The position numbers and the translations under genes are program-made. DNA of 64,000 nt from Clostridium sp. (lineage in GTDB: Bacteria > Bacillota > Clostridia > Clostridiales > Clostridiaceae): positions 62,001-126,000 of the forward strand of contig NZ_JAENWM010000001.1 in the NCBI RefSeq assembly GCF_016650035.1, read 5' to 3'. This document shows positions 1-8,982 of the stretch, piece by piece; positions within the stretch are counted from its first letter, which is position 1; each line of letters begins with the position of its first letter. The notes below the pieces were generated by a model, which did not search any database, was not told the DNA's origin, and saw only the letters and a program-made list of their open reading frames with translations.

Positions 1-1
1 T

Positions 2-889
2 AGGAATGGTGACTTTGATACACAGGCCAACTGGCATATGTACTATGGTAAAGATGTACCTGGTTTCCCAGCACATCCTCATCGTGGTTTTGAGACGGTA
101 ACCGTTGTGTTAGAAGGAACCGTTGATCATGTTGATGGTTTAGGTTCAAAAGGCAGATACAGCAATGGTGATGTTCAATGGATGACTGCAGGTAAAGGCT
201 TACAACATTCGGAAATGTTTCCACTGCTATCAACGGATCGTGAGAATAGATTAGAACTTTTTCAGATTTGGCTGAGCTTAGATAGTGAACATCGTATGGT
301 GGAGCCGAATTATAAAATGCTTTGGTGTGAAGAAATACCAGTCATAACGGTTACTGATCATGCTGGCTTACAAGTGAAAATCACACTTTTTGCTGGAGAG
401 CTAAAAGGTAAAGTAGCTCCATCACCTCCAGAAAATTCATGGGCAAGTAATCAGAAGAATCACCTTTCTATTCAGGTGCTTGAACTTGAACCTAGTGCAT
501 CTTATATCATTCCAGAAGCATATGCTACAATGAATAGGTCACTATATTTCTACGATGGTGAAGCTCTAAGTGTTGAGAAGGAACTTTTTACAGATAAGGG
601 TTATGCTTTCTTAACTGCTGAAACAGAGACAGTTATTATAAATGAAGGTTCAACACCTGCTAAAGTACTTATTCTCGAAGCTGAACCAATCCTTGAATCA
701 ATTGTTAGTCATGGACCTTTTGTTATGACAACAGATGAGGAAATCGCACAGGCTTTTAAAGACTACAAAGAAACAAAATTTGGTGGATGGCCATTTTCAT
801 CTTCAGAAATATATCATGATGTTAACCAGGTACGTTTTGCAAAATATGTTGATGGAACCGTTGAATACCCAAATAAGAAGGATATATAA
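2..889 (+). CDS. pirin family protein (5' end outside the window)
   Basis: ORF 38..889 open towards the window start; pirin-like HPHRGFETVTVVLEGTVDHVD and DVQWMTAGKGLQHSEM motifs. Confidence 0.9.
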   Translation, partial: RNGDFDTQANWHMYYGKDVPGFPAHPHRGFETVTVVLEGTVDHVDGLGSKGRYSNGDVQWMTAGKGLQHSEMFPLLSTDRENRLELFQIWLSLDSEHRMVEPNYKMLWCEEIPVITVTDHAGLQVKITLFAGELKGKVAPSPPENSWASNQKNHLSIQVLELEPSASYIIPEAYATMNRSLYFYDGEALSVEKELFTDKGYAFLTAETETVIINEGSTPAKVLILEAEPILESIVSHGPFVMTTDEEIAQAFKDYKETKFGGWPFSSSEIYHDVNQVRFAKYVDGTVEYPNKKDI

Positions 890-1461
890 TGAAAATACTA
901 GCATTTGCAGGTAGTAGTAGGAAAGAATCGTTTAACAAAAAATTAATTAAAATAGCTGCAAAAGGAGCTATAGAAGCAGGGGCTATTGTCACAGTAGTAG
1001 ATTTAGCTGATTATCCTATGCCTCTTTATAATGGTGATTTATAAGCTGATGAAGGAATGCCTCAGAATGCTCAAAGGTTTAAAAAGCTACTCTTAGAGCA
1101 TGATGGAATTATGATTGCATCACCGGAGTATAACAGCTCATTTTCTCCTTTGTTGAAAAATGTACTTGATTGGGCATCTAGAGCAGAATCAGAAGACGAG
1201 GCAACTTACTCAGCATATAAAGGCAAAGTGGCAGTTATTATGTCCGCATCGCCGGGTGCTTTAGGAGGAAGTCGTGGCCTTGTATTTCTAAGAATGTTGT
1301 TATCAAACATGGGGGTGATTGTTTTGCCTGATCAAAAATCAGTTCCAAGTGCAAGTAAAGCATTCAGTGCAGATGGTTTCCTTATTGAAGAAAGGCACCA
1401 AAAATCAGTGCTAAAACTTGGTAACGAGTTGGCGCGAGTTATGGTAAACTTAAATAGTTAA
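889..1461 (+). pseudogene. NADPH-dependent FMN reductase family, interrupted by in-frame TAA at 1042-1044
   Basis: ATG at 889 overlaps the pirin stop; MKILAFAGSSRKESFNKKLIKIA...YPMPLYNGDL*ADEGMPQNAQRFK...GIMIASPEYNSSFSPLLKNVLDWASR; both halves are in the same frame. Confidence 0.85.
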
Positions 1462-2200
1462 CAAATCACTACAATGGCAATAAATATAATTTGTTTAGTC
1501 CTTTTATCTATTTTTGCGTTTCAAAGTAAAAAAGATTATTTGCTACTAGATAAGTATCTTCAAATTGCTCTCTAAAATCAACTAGATTAGATATTCTTAA
1601 TCTTAAGTTAAAAGGTCGTGAGAAAATCGATATTAATATTAGGGTAATCAATATCGCAAAATGCAGCAAGCTGCGACCTGCAATCTAGTAAGTTGAATCA
1701 ATCTCGTCTATCGCTCAAAGGAAATACCCCAGAGATTAAAGTTTCATATCAAAAGGTCGCTTAGGCTAAGTAATAGATTGGATGATCTTTTTGCTTTATA
1801 TTAATAATAATTTCTGTCTCAAAAATATTCGACTCATGAGTTTGTCTAACAATTATTAAATATTACATGAAAATCCCTTCTTATGTCGAATATTAAAGAT
1901 ATAGGGAGGGATTATTTTAGGGCATATTTAGAAGGGAAGATAGATATCGTTTATACCTAGATCATTAGACAAACTCACATGTGGAAGGGAAGCTGAGCCC
2001 ATATTCGATGGGGATCAACTATTTAGTTGATATGTAGCGTTTAACTGTAGATGCACTGACAAATTGATTTAATGCATATACAAACATTGATATAATAGAT
2101 ATTAAGGTTATGGACAGAGTTCAAGCCAATAATATGAAAGGGATTATTGCAATAATAGAAAGAATTGATTTTAGAACAAGTGTAAAAAGGAAATAAAATT

Positions 2201-2398
2201 ATGCTAGTTATAATAACTGATTAAGAAGATATAGATGTTAATGTACAAGGAAGCATTCAACGTGGTGACATATTATTTAATTGACGTGCCACGCCACGTA
2301 TTCGAACATTTGTAAACGCATATAAGTTTAATGAATCAAATTAATATGCAGTCATGGATAAACTTCTTGAAAGAAGTGAATATAAAGGAAATAGCTAA
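2201..2398 (+). pseudogene. small decayed ORF of unknown family with three in-frame stops
   Basis: AAGGAAATAAAATT-ATG start; MLVIITD*EDIDVNVQGSIQRGDILFN*RATPRIRTFVNAYKFNESN*YAVMDKLLERSEYKGNS*; stops at 2222, 2282 and 2342 share one frame. Confidence 0.4.
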
Positions 2399-2453
2399 TC
2401 GGACCCATTTTGTGGTATGTGGTATACGAGACTTTAAGAGAACATCTTGACAA

Positions 2454-2471
2454 TACTACTAACTAGTAGTA
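2454..2471. promoter_or_regulatory. palindromic operator candidate upstream of marR-type gene
   Basis: TACTACTA-AC-TAGTAGTA, perfect 8-bp arms, directly after TTGACA (2448-2453). Confidence 0.6.
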
Positions 2472-2475
2472 AACT

Positions 2476-2919
2476 GTGCTTATGAAAAACAAAACAAATT
2501 ATGATGATTTGAATTCTTTGAACTTAAGAGTGTTGATTACACTTAGCAGAACAACACAAACAGTACATAAACGGTCAGGACAAATTTTTAGAGAAGGAGG
2601 TCATACAACTGCTCAATTTGCAGTACTAGAAGTGTTGTATCACAAAGGGCCATTAAGTGTTGGTCAAATTATTGAATCAATCTTATCTACAGCAGGTAAT
2701 ATGACTGTAGTTATCAACAATTTGGAAAAAGAAGGACTGATTAAACGATATCCTAATCCTGAAGATAAGAGGTCTTACATCATTGAAATTACTGAAAGTG
2801 GTAAGACAAGTATACAAAGTATTTTTCCAAAACATTTAGACGATCTTGAAAAAAGCTTCGGCAACTTAACGGGAGGTGAGAAAAATGTATTGATTAGCCT
2901 ATTGAAAAAAATCAAATAG
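2476..2919 (+). CDS. MarR family transcriptional regulator
   Basis: winged-helix MarR pattern: TTAQFAVLEVLYHKGPLSVGQIIESILSTAGNMTVVINNLEKEGLIKRYPNPEDKRSYIIEITESGK; ATG at 2482 is an alternative start. Confidence 0.92.
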   Translation: MLMKNKTNYDDLNSLNLRVLITLSRTTQTVHKRSGQIFREGGHTTAQFAVLEVLYHKGPLSVGQIIESILSTAGNMTVVINNLEKEGLIKRYPNPEDKRSYIIEITESGKTSIQSIFPKHLDDLEKSFGNLTGGEKNVLISLLKKIK

Positions 2920-2937
2920 GCCTTATTTTTACATATA

Positions 2938-2955
2938 TACTACTAATTAGTAATG
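2938..2955. promoter_or_regulatory. second copy of the marR operator-like palindrome
   Basis: TACTACTA-AT-TAGTAATG, same left arm and centre as 2454-2471, upstream of the 2973 gene. Confidence 0.5.
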
Positions 2956-2972
2956 AATTTAAGGAGCGAATT

Positions 2973-3875
2973 ATGGAAAAGAAAAAACTAGAAATAATTG
3001 AATTTACAGACCCAGTATGCACTTGGTGTTGGGGGAGTGAACCCATTTTACGAAAAATCGAAACAAGATTTGGCAACCAGGTGAAAATCAAATATGTTAT
3101 GGGTGGCTTGGTCAAAGACATTCGTGATTTTTATGATAGTTATAACCACATTGGTGGTGACGCAGAACGTTCTAATCAAGAAATTGCAAAGCACTGGTTT
3201 GGAGCATCATCAAGACATGGGATGCCAGTAAAAGTAGAAGGGTTTAAGTTGTTTTCAGAGGACCATCCATCAACTTATCCCCAAAATATCGCTTTTAAAG
3301 CAGCTCAATTTGAGAATCAACAACTAGCAGACAAATTCCTCAGACGTATGAGAGAAGCATCTGCGTCAGAAGCGAAACAGACAAATAAGCAAGAAATTCT
3401 CATCGAACTAGCTTCAGAAGTAGGTTTGGATATTGCACAATTTATAAGTAGAATTGAAGATGGCTCTGCAGAAACTGAATTCAAAAAAGATTTACAAACT
3501 ACGCGCAAATATGGTGTTTCTGGATTTCCAGCTTTTTTAATTCGATATGGCGAAAAAGAAATGCTTATAAAAAGCTTTCAAGGATTTGAAGCATTTAAAT
3601 CTATAATCCAATCAGTGACCAATCATGAAATTATTGATACAGTTCCTGAAAAGACAGAAGAAAATCTCCTAATGTTTATTAGGAAGTATGGTCGTGTAGC
3701 ACCAGTTGAAATTCAATTAAGTTTTGATCTAAACGAAGTAGAAGTTAATGAGTTATTAGAACAATTAATTGAAAAAAATCTTTGTAGAAAAGTAGCAGCA
3801 GGGAATGGTAGCTTTATCGAAGCCATGAACAATCCAACATCATGTGATATCATCACTGGAATATGCGCAGTATAG
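2973..3875 (+). CDS. DsbA family (thioredoxin-like) protein with C-terminal extension
   Basis: EFTDPVCTWCWGSEPILRKIE (CxxC), KYGVSGFPAFLI cis-Pro region. Confidence 0.85.
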   Translation: MEKKKLEIIEFTDPVCTWCWGSEPILRKIETRFGNQVKIKYVMGGLVKDIRDFYDSYNHIGGDAERSNQEIAKHWFGASSRHGMPVKVEGFKLFSEDHPSTYPQNIAFKAAQFENQQLADKFLRRMREASASEAKQTNKQEILIELASEVGLDIAQFISRIEDGSAETEFKKDLQTTRKYGVSGFPAFLIRYGEKEMLIKSFQGFEAFKSIIQSVTNHEIIDTVPEKTEENLLMFIRKYGRVAPVEIQLSFDLNEVEVNELLEQLIEKNLCRKVAAGNGSFIEAMNNPTSCDIITGICAV

Positions 3876-3911
3876 TTAAGTAAATTAAGAATATTTTTGT
3901 TTTATTAAATG

Positions 3912-4129
3912 CCTCTCTATCATCAATGATGTTTATGCTCCTTGCAAAAGATTTAGGTTGGGATACATGTCCAATGAATTACTTTAAATCGGATGAATTA
4001 TCGCTTGCTCTAGACATTCCAGAAAATGAGATGCCTGTCCTAATGATAACAATGGGTAAAGCTGAAAGTGATAGCGCAAAAATTAGAGGATTTAGAAAAC
4101 CAGCGAGAGATTTTGTGAAATATTATTAG
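3912..4129 (+). pseudogene. nitroreductase family, C-terminal fragment
   Basis: NASLSSMMFMLLAKDLGWDTCPMNYFKSDELSLALDIPENEMPVLMITMGKA resembles only the C-terminal part of nitroreductases; no N-terminal FMN-binding part upstream. Confidence 0.75.
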
Positions 4130-4138
4130 AGGTGAGTT

Positions 4139-4771
4139 ATGAATGTATCTAAAAAATCATTAATAGAAGGTTTATCCTATGCACTTGATATTGCAGAGGG
4201 CAGTTATTTTTCTCATTCAAAACATGTAGCGTATACATCAGTTTTGATCGGAAAGAGTTTAAATTTAAGCAATGAAAGGTTAAGTGAACTTTATTATGTT
4301 GCTTTGCTACATGATATAGGGGCTGATGAACATTATAATATAAAAAGTCATTCAGAAATTGGTGCAAGAACAGCAAAAAGATTAAATTTGAGCCAAAATT
4401 CTATTGATGCGATTAAATACCACCATGAGTATTCAAATGGGACAGGAATAAATGGCTTAACAAATGATAAAATACATTTAATGGCTAAAATCATTTTACT
4501 TGCAAACCTTCTAGATTTAAAGATTCAGGAATATAAAAAAAACCTATCAGAAGAGATTACTTTTGAAATGCACCACAGGCTTATAGACCATCTAAATTCA
4601 ATCAAACATCTTGTAGACCCTATAATTTTAGAACATTTACTTAAGTTAGTTAATCAACCCTATTTTCTATTGTCCTATCTTAATATAAGACACAACGATA
4701 TACAGTTGCAGATAAAATTAGTATTGATTAATCATTTTAGTAGAGTAAATTTATGGCTAAAGATTATTTGA
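4139..4771 (+). CDS. HD domain protein (degenerate HD-GYP-like)
   Basis: ALLHDIGADEHYNIKSHSEIGARTAKRL...IKYHHEYSNGTGINGL. Confidence 0.8.
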   Translation: MNVSKKSLIEGLSYALDIAEGSYFSHSKHVAYTSVLIGKSLNLSNERLSELYYVALLHDIGADEHYNIKSHSEIGARTAKRLNLSQNSIDAIKYHHEYSNGTGINGLTNDKIHLMAKIILLANLLDLKIQEYKKNLSEEITFEMHHRLIDHLNSIKHLVDPIILEHLLKLVNQPYFLLSYLNIRHNDIQLQIKLVLINHFSRVNLWLKII

Positions 4772-4852
4772 ACGAAAGCTCAAAATACAGTTATCCTCTC
4801 GTGCCACGTGGAGTGCGTTGCGAGGATAGAGAGGAAATAGGCTGGTAGCAAA

Positions 4853-4881
4853 GGCTTTGGGCATTATGCCCCTTTTTTTTG
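4853..4881 (+). terminator. intrinsic terminator-like hairpin
   Basis: GGGCA-TTA-TGCCC followed by T8. Confidence 0.6.
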
Positions 4882-4971
4882 TGCGTTTATTTTCCCTCAC
4901 ACTAGTGAAAACAACGTATTTTAGGGTAGGAGGGGTTATAAAAATCTCATTATAATCTAAGCGCAAAATTA

Positions 4972-5018
4972 AGCAAGGCATTCTACGTTATAATTCCGTA
5001 AAGTGCCTTGCTCTTTTT
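4972..5018. terminator. bidirectional terminator-like hairpin
   Basis: AGCAAGGCA ... TGCCTTGCT with inner TACG/CGTA, then T5. Confidence 0.6.
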
Positions 5019-5062
5019 ATCTTACGCTTCTAAATAGTTTATTATTAATTAAATTATTTCTA

Positions 5063-5422
5063 TTAGTCATCAAATCCTAGATGCCCTCTTTTAGGAACAA
5101 TGCAAATAAATTTCAAATCATCTTTTCCTTTGTTAGAAAGTTGATGTTCCTTATTGGGAGGTATAAAAGTAAATGATCCACTTTCAATAGGATAATCCTT
5201 TCCGTCTAAAAACAATGTTCCTGTACCTTCAAGAGTATAAACAATATGTGGATAATCATGTGAATGTCTTCCGGAGTAACCGTTTTCACTTACTTGAAAA
5301 ACTCTCATAACATAATCGTCCCATCCTGTTTCAGAAGAAACTAATACTTTTCCAACAATGTTTGCATAACCTGGAGCACTGATCTGAGAAACTTTCACAT
5401 ATTTTTCATTTGATACTATCAT
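5063..5422 (-). CDS. cupin domain protein
   Basis: GYSGRHSHDYPHIVYTLEGTGTLFLDGKDYPIESGSFTFIPPNKEHQL. Confidence 0.85.
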   Translation of the reverse strand: MIVSNEKYVKVSQISAPGYANIVGKVLVSSETGWDDYVMRVFQVSENGYSGRHSHDYPHIVYTLEGTGTLFLDGKDYPIESGSFTFIPPNKEHQLSNKGKDDLKFICIVPKRGHLGFDD

Positions 5423-5630
5423 ATAATCCCCCTAAAAAAATTATTTAGTATACTATATCATTTTTATACTAGCTTAATAGTAACCTATTAGTTTTGTTAC
5501 TGTCAATAACAATTATTGCGTTAATACTTATTAAATTTACAATTGGAAAAGGAAAATACTAGAGTATAAAAACAAAATGAGATAGCTTAGTATTTAAGTT
5601 ACCCCATTTTATTTTATAGAATTTTTTTAC

Positions 5631-6434
5631 TTACGCTTTTAGCACACCAACCTTAGGAAGCTTAGCTAGTATGCTTGATACTCCATGGCAACTTTCAAAC
5701 TGTGAGGTTAAATCTTTACCAGCAGTTAAGCCAAAGTGCATACCCCCGCTCCATTTTGAATTGTCGCTTACATCATATACAATTCCATTAACTGATACAT
5801 AAGCAGGTTTTCCCATAGTACCATCATACTGAGCAAGTTCACTTTCGGTAAATTCCTTGGTTTGCCTAAGAGCTCTTTGTCCCTTTTGATAGTAATTGCC
5901 ATGGTGCTCCTCATCAGCTTCTGCATCTGCTTTAGTTACATGAACTGTACCAGGTGGATGCTGAGGTGGTGCATAAATAGAGTATAATTTAAGTGGGGTA
6001 TCACCTGTATTGATTAGATTATGCCATTTGCCAGCAGGTATGATGAACGCAAAACCATCATAGACGTTTCTTTGAAAATCCAAGTTATATTTAGTATCAC
6101 CCATTTTAACAAGTCCTTGACCTTCTTCAACACGTATGAATTGATCAAGATTTGGATGAACCTCGAGTCCTATGTCTTCCCCAACATTGATGTTCATTAA
6201 GGTAAGTTGCAAATAATTTCCGGTCCATAAAGCGGTACGATAAGTACTGTTTTGCTTAGTAGCCTCATCAATATTAATAACAAACGGTTCTGGGCCATAG
6301 TCTTCTAATCGAGTTAAACAATCATCATTTGCAGATTGTAAAGAATCAGATCTTGTACTTAATCCTGTTTCATCACTATAGGTATACATTGGTGTGTTAA
6401 TGTAATAAGGATATGGTTCATAAAAATTATACAT
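5631..6434 (-). CDS. cupin domain fused to C-terminal cytochrome b5-like heme/steroid-binding domain
   Basis: cupin: EVHPNLDQFIRVEEGQGLVKMG...FIIPAGKWHNLINTG; b5-like: FTESELAQYDGTMGKPAYVSVNGIVYDVSDNSKWSGGMHFGLTAGKDLTSQF. Confidence 0.85.
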   Translation of the reverse strand: MYNFYEPYPYYINTPMYTYSDETGLSTRSDSLQSANDDCLTRLEDYGPEPFVINIDEATKQNSTYRTALWTGNYLQLTLMNINVGEDIGLEVHPNLDQFIRVEEGQGLVKMGDTKYNLDFQRNVYDGFAFIIPAGKWHNLINTGDTPLKLYSIYAPPQHPPGTVHVTKADAEADEEHHGNYYQKGQRALRQTKEFTESELAQYDGTMGKPAYVSVNGIVYDVSDNSKWSGGMHFGLTAGKDLTSQFESCHGVSSILAKLPKVGVLKA

Positions 6435-6539
6435 ATAGTTATTCCTTTTATATTATTATAAAATTATCATATGATATATGTTTAGAAAATGTGATTCTGT
6501 TCACAGGAATACCATATCCGCCAGGTAATTTAATCAATG

Positions 6540-7958
6540 TTAATAACAAACAACAGGAGTGCCAGCATCAATATTATCAAATATTTTTTGTGCTAAAGCA
6601 GGTGGTGAATTTATACAACCATGGGAACCCCTTGTTAAATATATATTCCCACCAAAGGTTTTTTTCCAAATTGCATCATGTATTCCAATGCCACCAATAA
6701 ATGGCATAAATACAGCCACAGGCGTACTGTAACCCTCTCCATTTAATGTAGCATTTCTTTCTTTATATAGTATGCTATAAACACCCACCGGTGTTTGAAA
6801 TTTTCTGCTTACATTACCAGTAACAACATCTCCGTCTGTTATAAGCTTGCCCTTCTTATAAAACCACATATGCTGCTTAGTCAAATTAATTTCCACATAT
6901 GTATCCCCAATATCATTAATTTCATGAGTTATTGCGGTTTGGAGATAATGGGGTTCTTTTGCTAGGGTTTGTCCAGCTTTTATAGTCATAATTAAATCTG
7001 CAACTTCTCCTTTGCGATCAACTAACCATCCGTAATCGCCGCCACTAGTTTTTATCGTTGTTCCGTATGATGTAGCAAATTCTCTTTGCTTGCCATATGT
7101 GTCATAATTATCGTCCACTTTAGCTAGATAATTTTTCATTTTAGTTTCATCAAATGAAATTGCAAGGGTTTCGTCAACTTTAATCCAATCATGAATTATA
7201 GAACCATCTAAAACTTCTTTGCCTCCAGTAAAGGTATAAGTAACTTTTGAAGCTATATATTTATTAAGCAAAATTTTAGTGTCTATAACCTCTTTGGAAC
7301 TTGAAGTATATTTTGGATTTATATAATAATTTTCCTTATCCAAATTTATTGTTGCCTCTCCATCCAGAATTGCATTTACTACATTTACATAAAAAGGTTT
7401 GTTATTTACTTTAGTTCCAATAACTTCATTTACAATCACATAGACCTTATTTGAATATTTAAAGCTGGGATTTTTAGGTTCAATTATTTTCTTGCTATCA
7501 AAACAAGACAGCTTATCAAAACGTTCTTTCAATAGTTTTTCATCATAGGTTAGAGTGCCATCTATTTTTGAAGTTTTTGTGTTAAAGAGCGAAAAAATCC
7601 ACCTAAAAGATTGCTGTTTGTCTTTTAAATCTTGAATTTTTTCCTTTGCATTATATTTAAGTCCAATGTCAGCAGACTTAATTTGCTCAGTCACACCGTT
7701 TCGTTCTATAAGTTCTAGTGTGTATGATTCACATTTTAATGCTAGTGATTTATCTAATTGATCTACGGTTTTACCAAAAGCATTAATGTTATTTATTTTA
7801 GAACCAAAATAAAAATGAGTGTTAAAATATATTGACATACTAAAATATAGAACAAGAAAAATAGTAATAGAAATTATAATATTCCTTATAATTTTATTAC
7901 CTTTTATTGGTAGCGTTTTCATCCTAGACCTATTGCGTTTTACTGGTTGTGTTTCCAT
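6540..7958 (-). CDS. L,D-transpeptidase (YkuD) with N-terminal peptidoglycan-binding region
   Basis: N-terminal TM segment; C-terminal FMPFIGGIGIHDAIW...YLTRGSHGCINSPPALAQKIFDNI active-site motif. Confidence 0.92.
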   Translation of the reverse strand: METQPVKRNRSRMKTLPIKGNKIIRNIIISITIFLVLYFSMSIYFNTHFYFGSKINNINAFGKTVDQLDKSLALKCESYTLELIERNGVTEQIKSADIGLKYNAKEKIQDLKDKQQSFRWIFSLFNTKTSKIDGTLTYDEKLLKERFDKLSCFDSKKIIEPKNPSFKYSNKVYVIVNEVIGTKVNNKPFYVNVVNAILDGEATINLDKENYYINPKYTSSSKEVIDTKILLNKYIASKVTYTFTGGKEVLDGSIIHDWIKVDETLAISFDETKMKNYLAKVDDNYDTYGKQREFATSYGTTIKTSGGDYGWLVDRKGEVADLIMTIKAGQTLAKEPHYLQTAITHEINDIGDTYVEINLTKQHMWFYKKGKLITDGDVVTGNVSRKFQTPVGVYSILYKERNATLNGEGYSTPVAVFMPFIGGIGIHDAIWKKTFGGNIYLTRGSHGCINSPPALAQKIFDNIDAGTPVVCY

Positions 7959-8125
7959 AAGACACCTCTTTTAATATAATATTGCATGTTAATCATATTA
8001 CAATATATAGGGAATGTAAAGCAGACTAAATAAATATTTTTATAAATTCTAATTAGGATGTTATAATTATATTAAGTAAACTTTGCTACACTAATAATTT
8101 GAAAAAACAGGAGAAGTTGTGAAAT

Positions 8126-8863
8126 ATGAGATTAGATAAATTTTTAGCTGAATCATCAGTTGGAATGAGGAAAAATGTTAGGAACTATATTAAGGAAGGT
8201 ATGGTTACGGTAAATGGAGAAGTGATAACAGAACATGCCATAGAAATTAATGAAAGTTCTGATGTTATTGAGTATCTTTCAAAAGTAGTCGAATATACTG
8301 GAAAAGTATATTATATGTTTAATAAACCTGCGGGCTACATTACTGCAAGAGTGGATACTGTTAATAAAACAGTATTTGATTTTTTTGATGATGTGAACAT
8401 GAATGGAGTATTTCATGTTGGAAGATTAGATAAAGATACAGAAGGATTGTTGCTCCTTACCAACGATGGTGAATTTGAACATCAATTAATGTACCCCCAA
8501 AAGCATGTTTGCAAAACTTATTTGTTTTGGGCTTTGGGTTCTTTAGATGAGGAAGATAGGATGAAGTTAGAGCAAGGAATATGCATGGGGAAAGGTGAAA
8601 CACAAACGAAGCCTGCAAAAATAGAAGTACAAAAATGTGGAATGCTAGATTCAAATCATTATAACCAGCCTGTTGTTTCTGGATATCTTACTATTTCAGA
8701 GGGACGTAAGCACCAAGTTAAACGTATGTTAAAGGCAGTAGGTTGTTATGTGGTGTATTTAAAAAGGGTTTCCATTGGAGGGCTAATGTTAAATGAATCG
8801 CTTAAAAAAGGTCAGTATCGAGCCCTTACAGAGGTTGAAATTGGGAAGGTATTGGGAGAATAG
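8126..8863 (+). CDS. rsuA: 16S rRNA pseudouridine synthase, RsuA family
   Basis: S4 domain MRLDKFLAESSVGMRKNVRNYIKEGMVTVNG; HVGRLDKDTEGLLLLTNDGEFEHQLMYP; SEGRKHQVKRML. Confidence 0.92.
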   Translation: MRLDKFLAESSVGMRKNVRNYIKEGMVTVNGEVITEHAIEINESSDVIEYLSKVVEYTGKVYYMFNKPAGYITARVDTVNKTVFDFFDDVNMNGVFHVGRLDKDTEGLLLLTNDGEFEHQLMYPQKHVCKTYLFWALGSLDEEDRMKLEQGICMGKGETQTKPAKIEVQKCGMLDSNHYNQPVVSGYLTISEGRKHQVKRMLKAVGCYVVYLKRVSIGGLMLNESLKKGQYRALTEVEIGKVLGE

Positions 8864-8982
8864 CGTAAAGTATTTCTAAATCAATAGTAGTCCCTATTTT
8901 TAGGGTTTTGTGTATTAATTATGCTATAATGATAATATAGCAATAATTTTACATGAATTTTATCTGAATAAGGAGTGATCAA

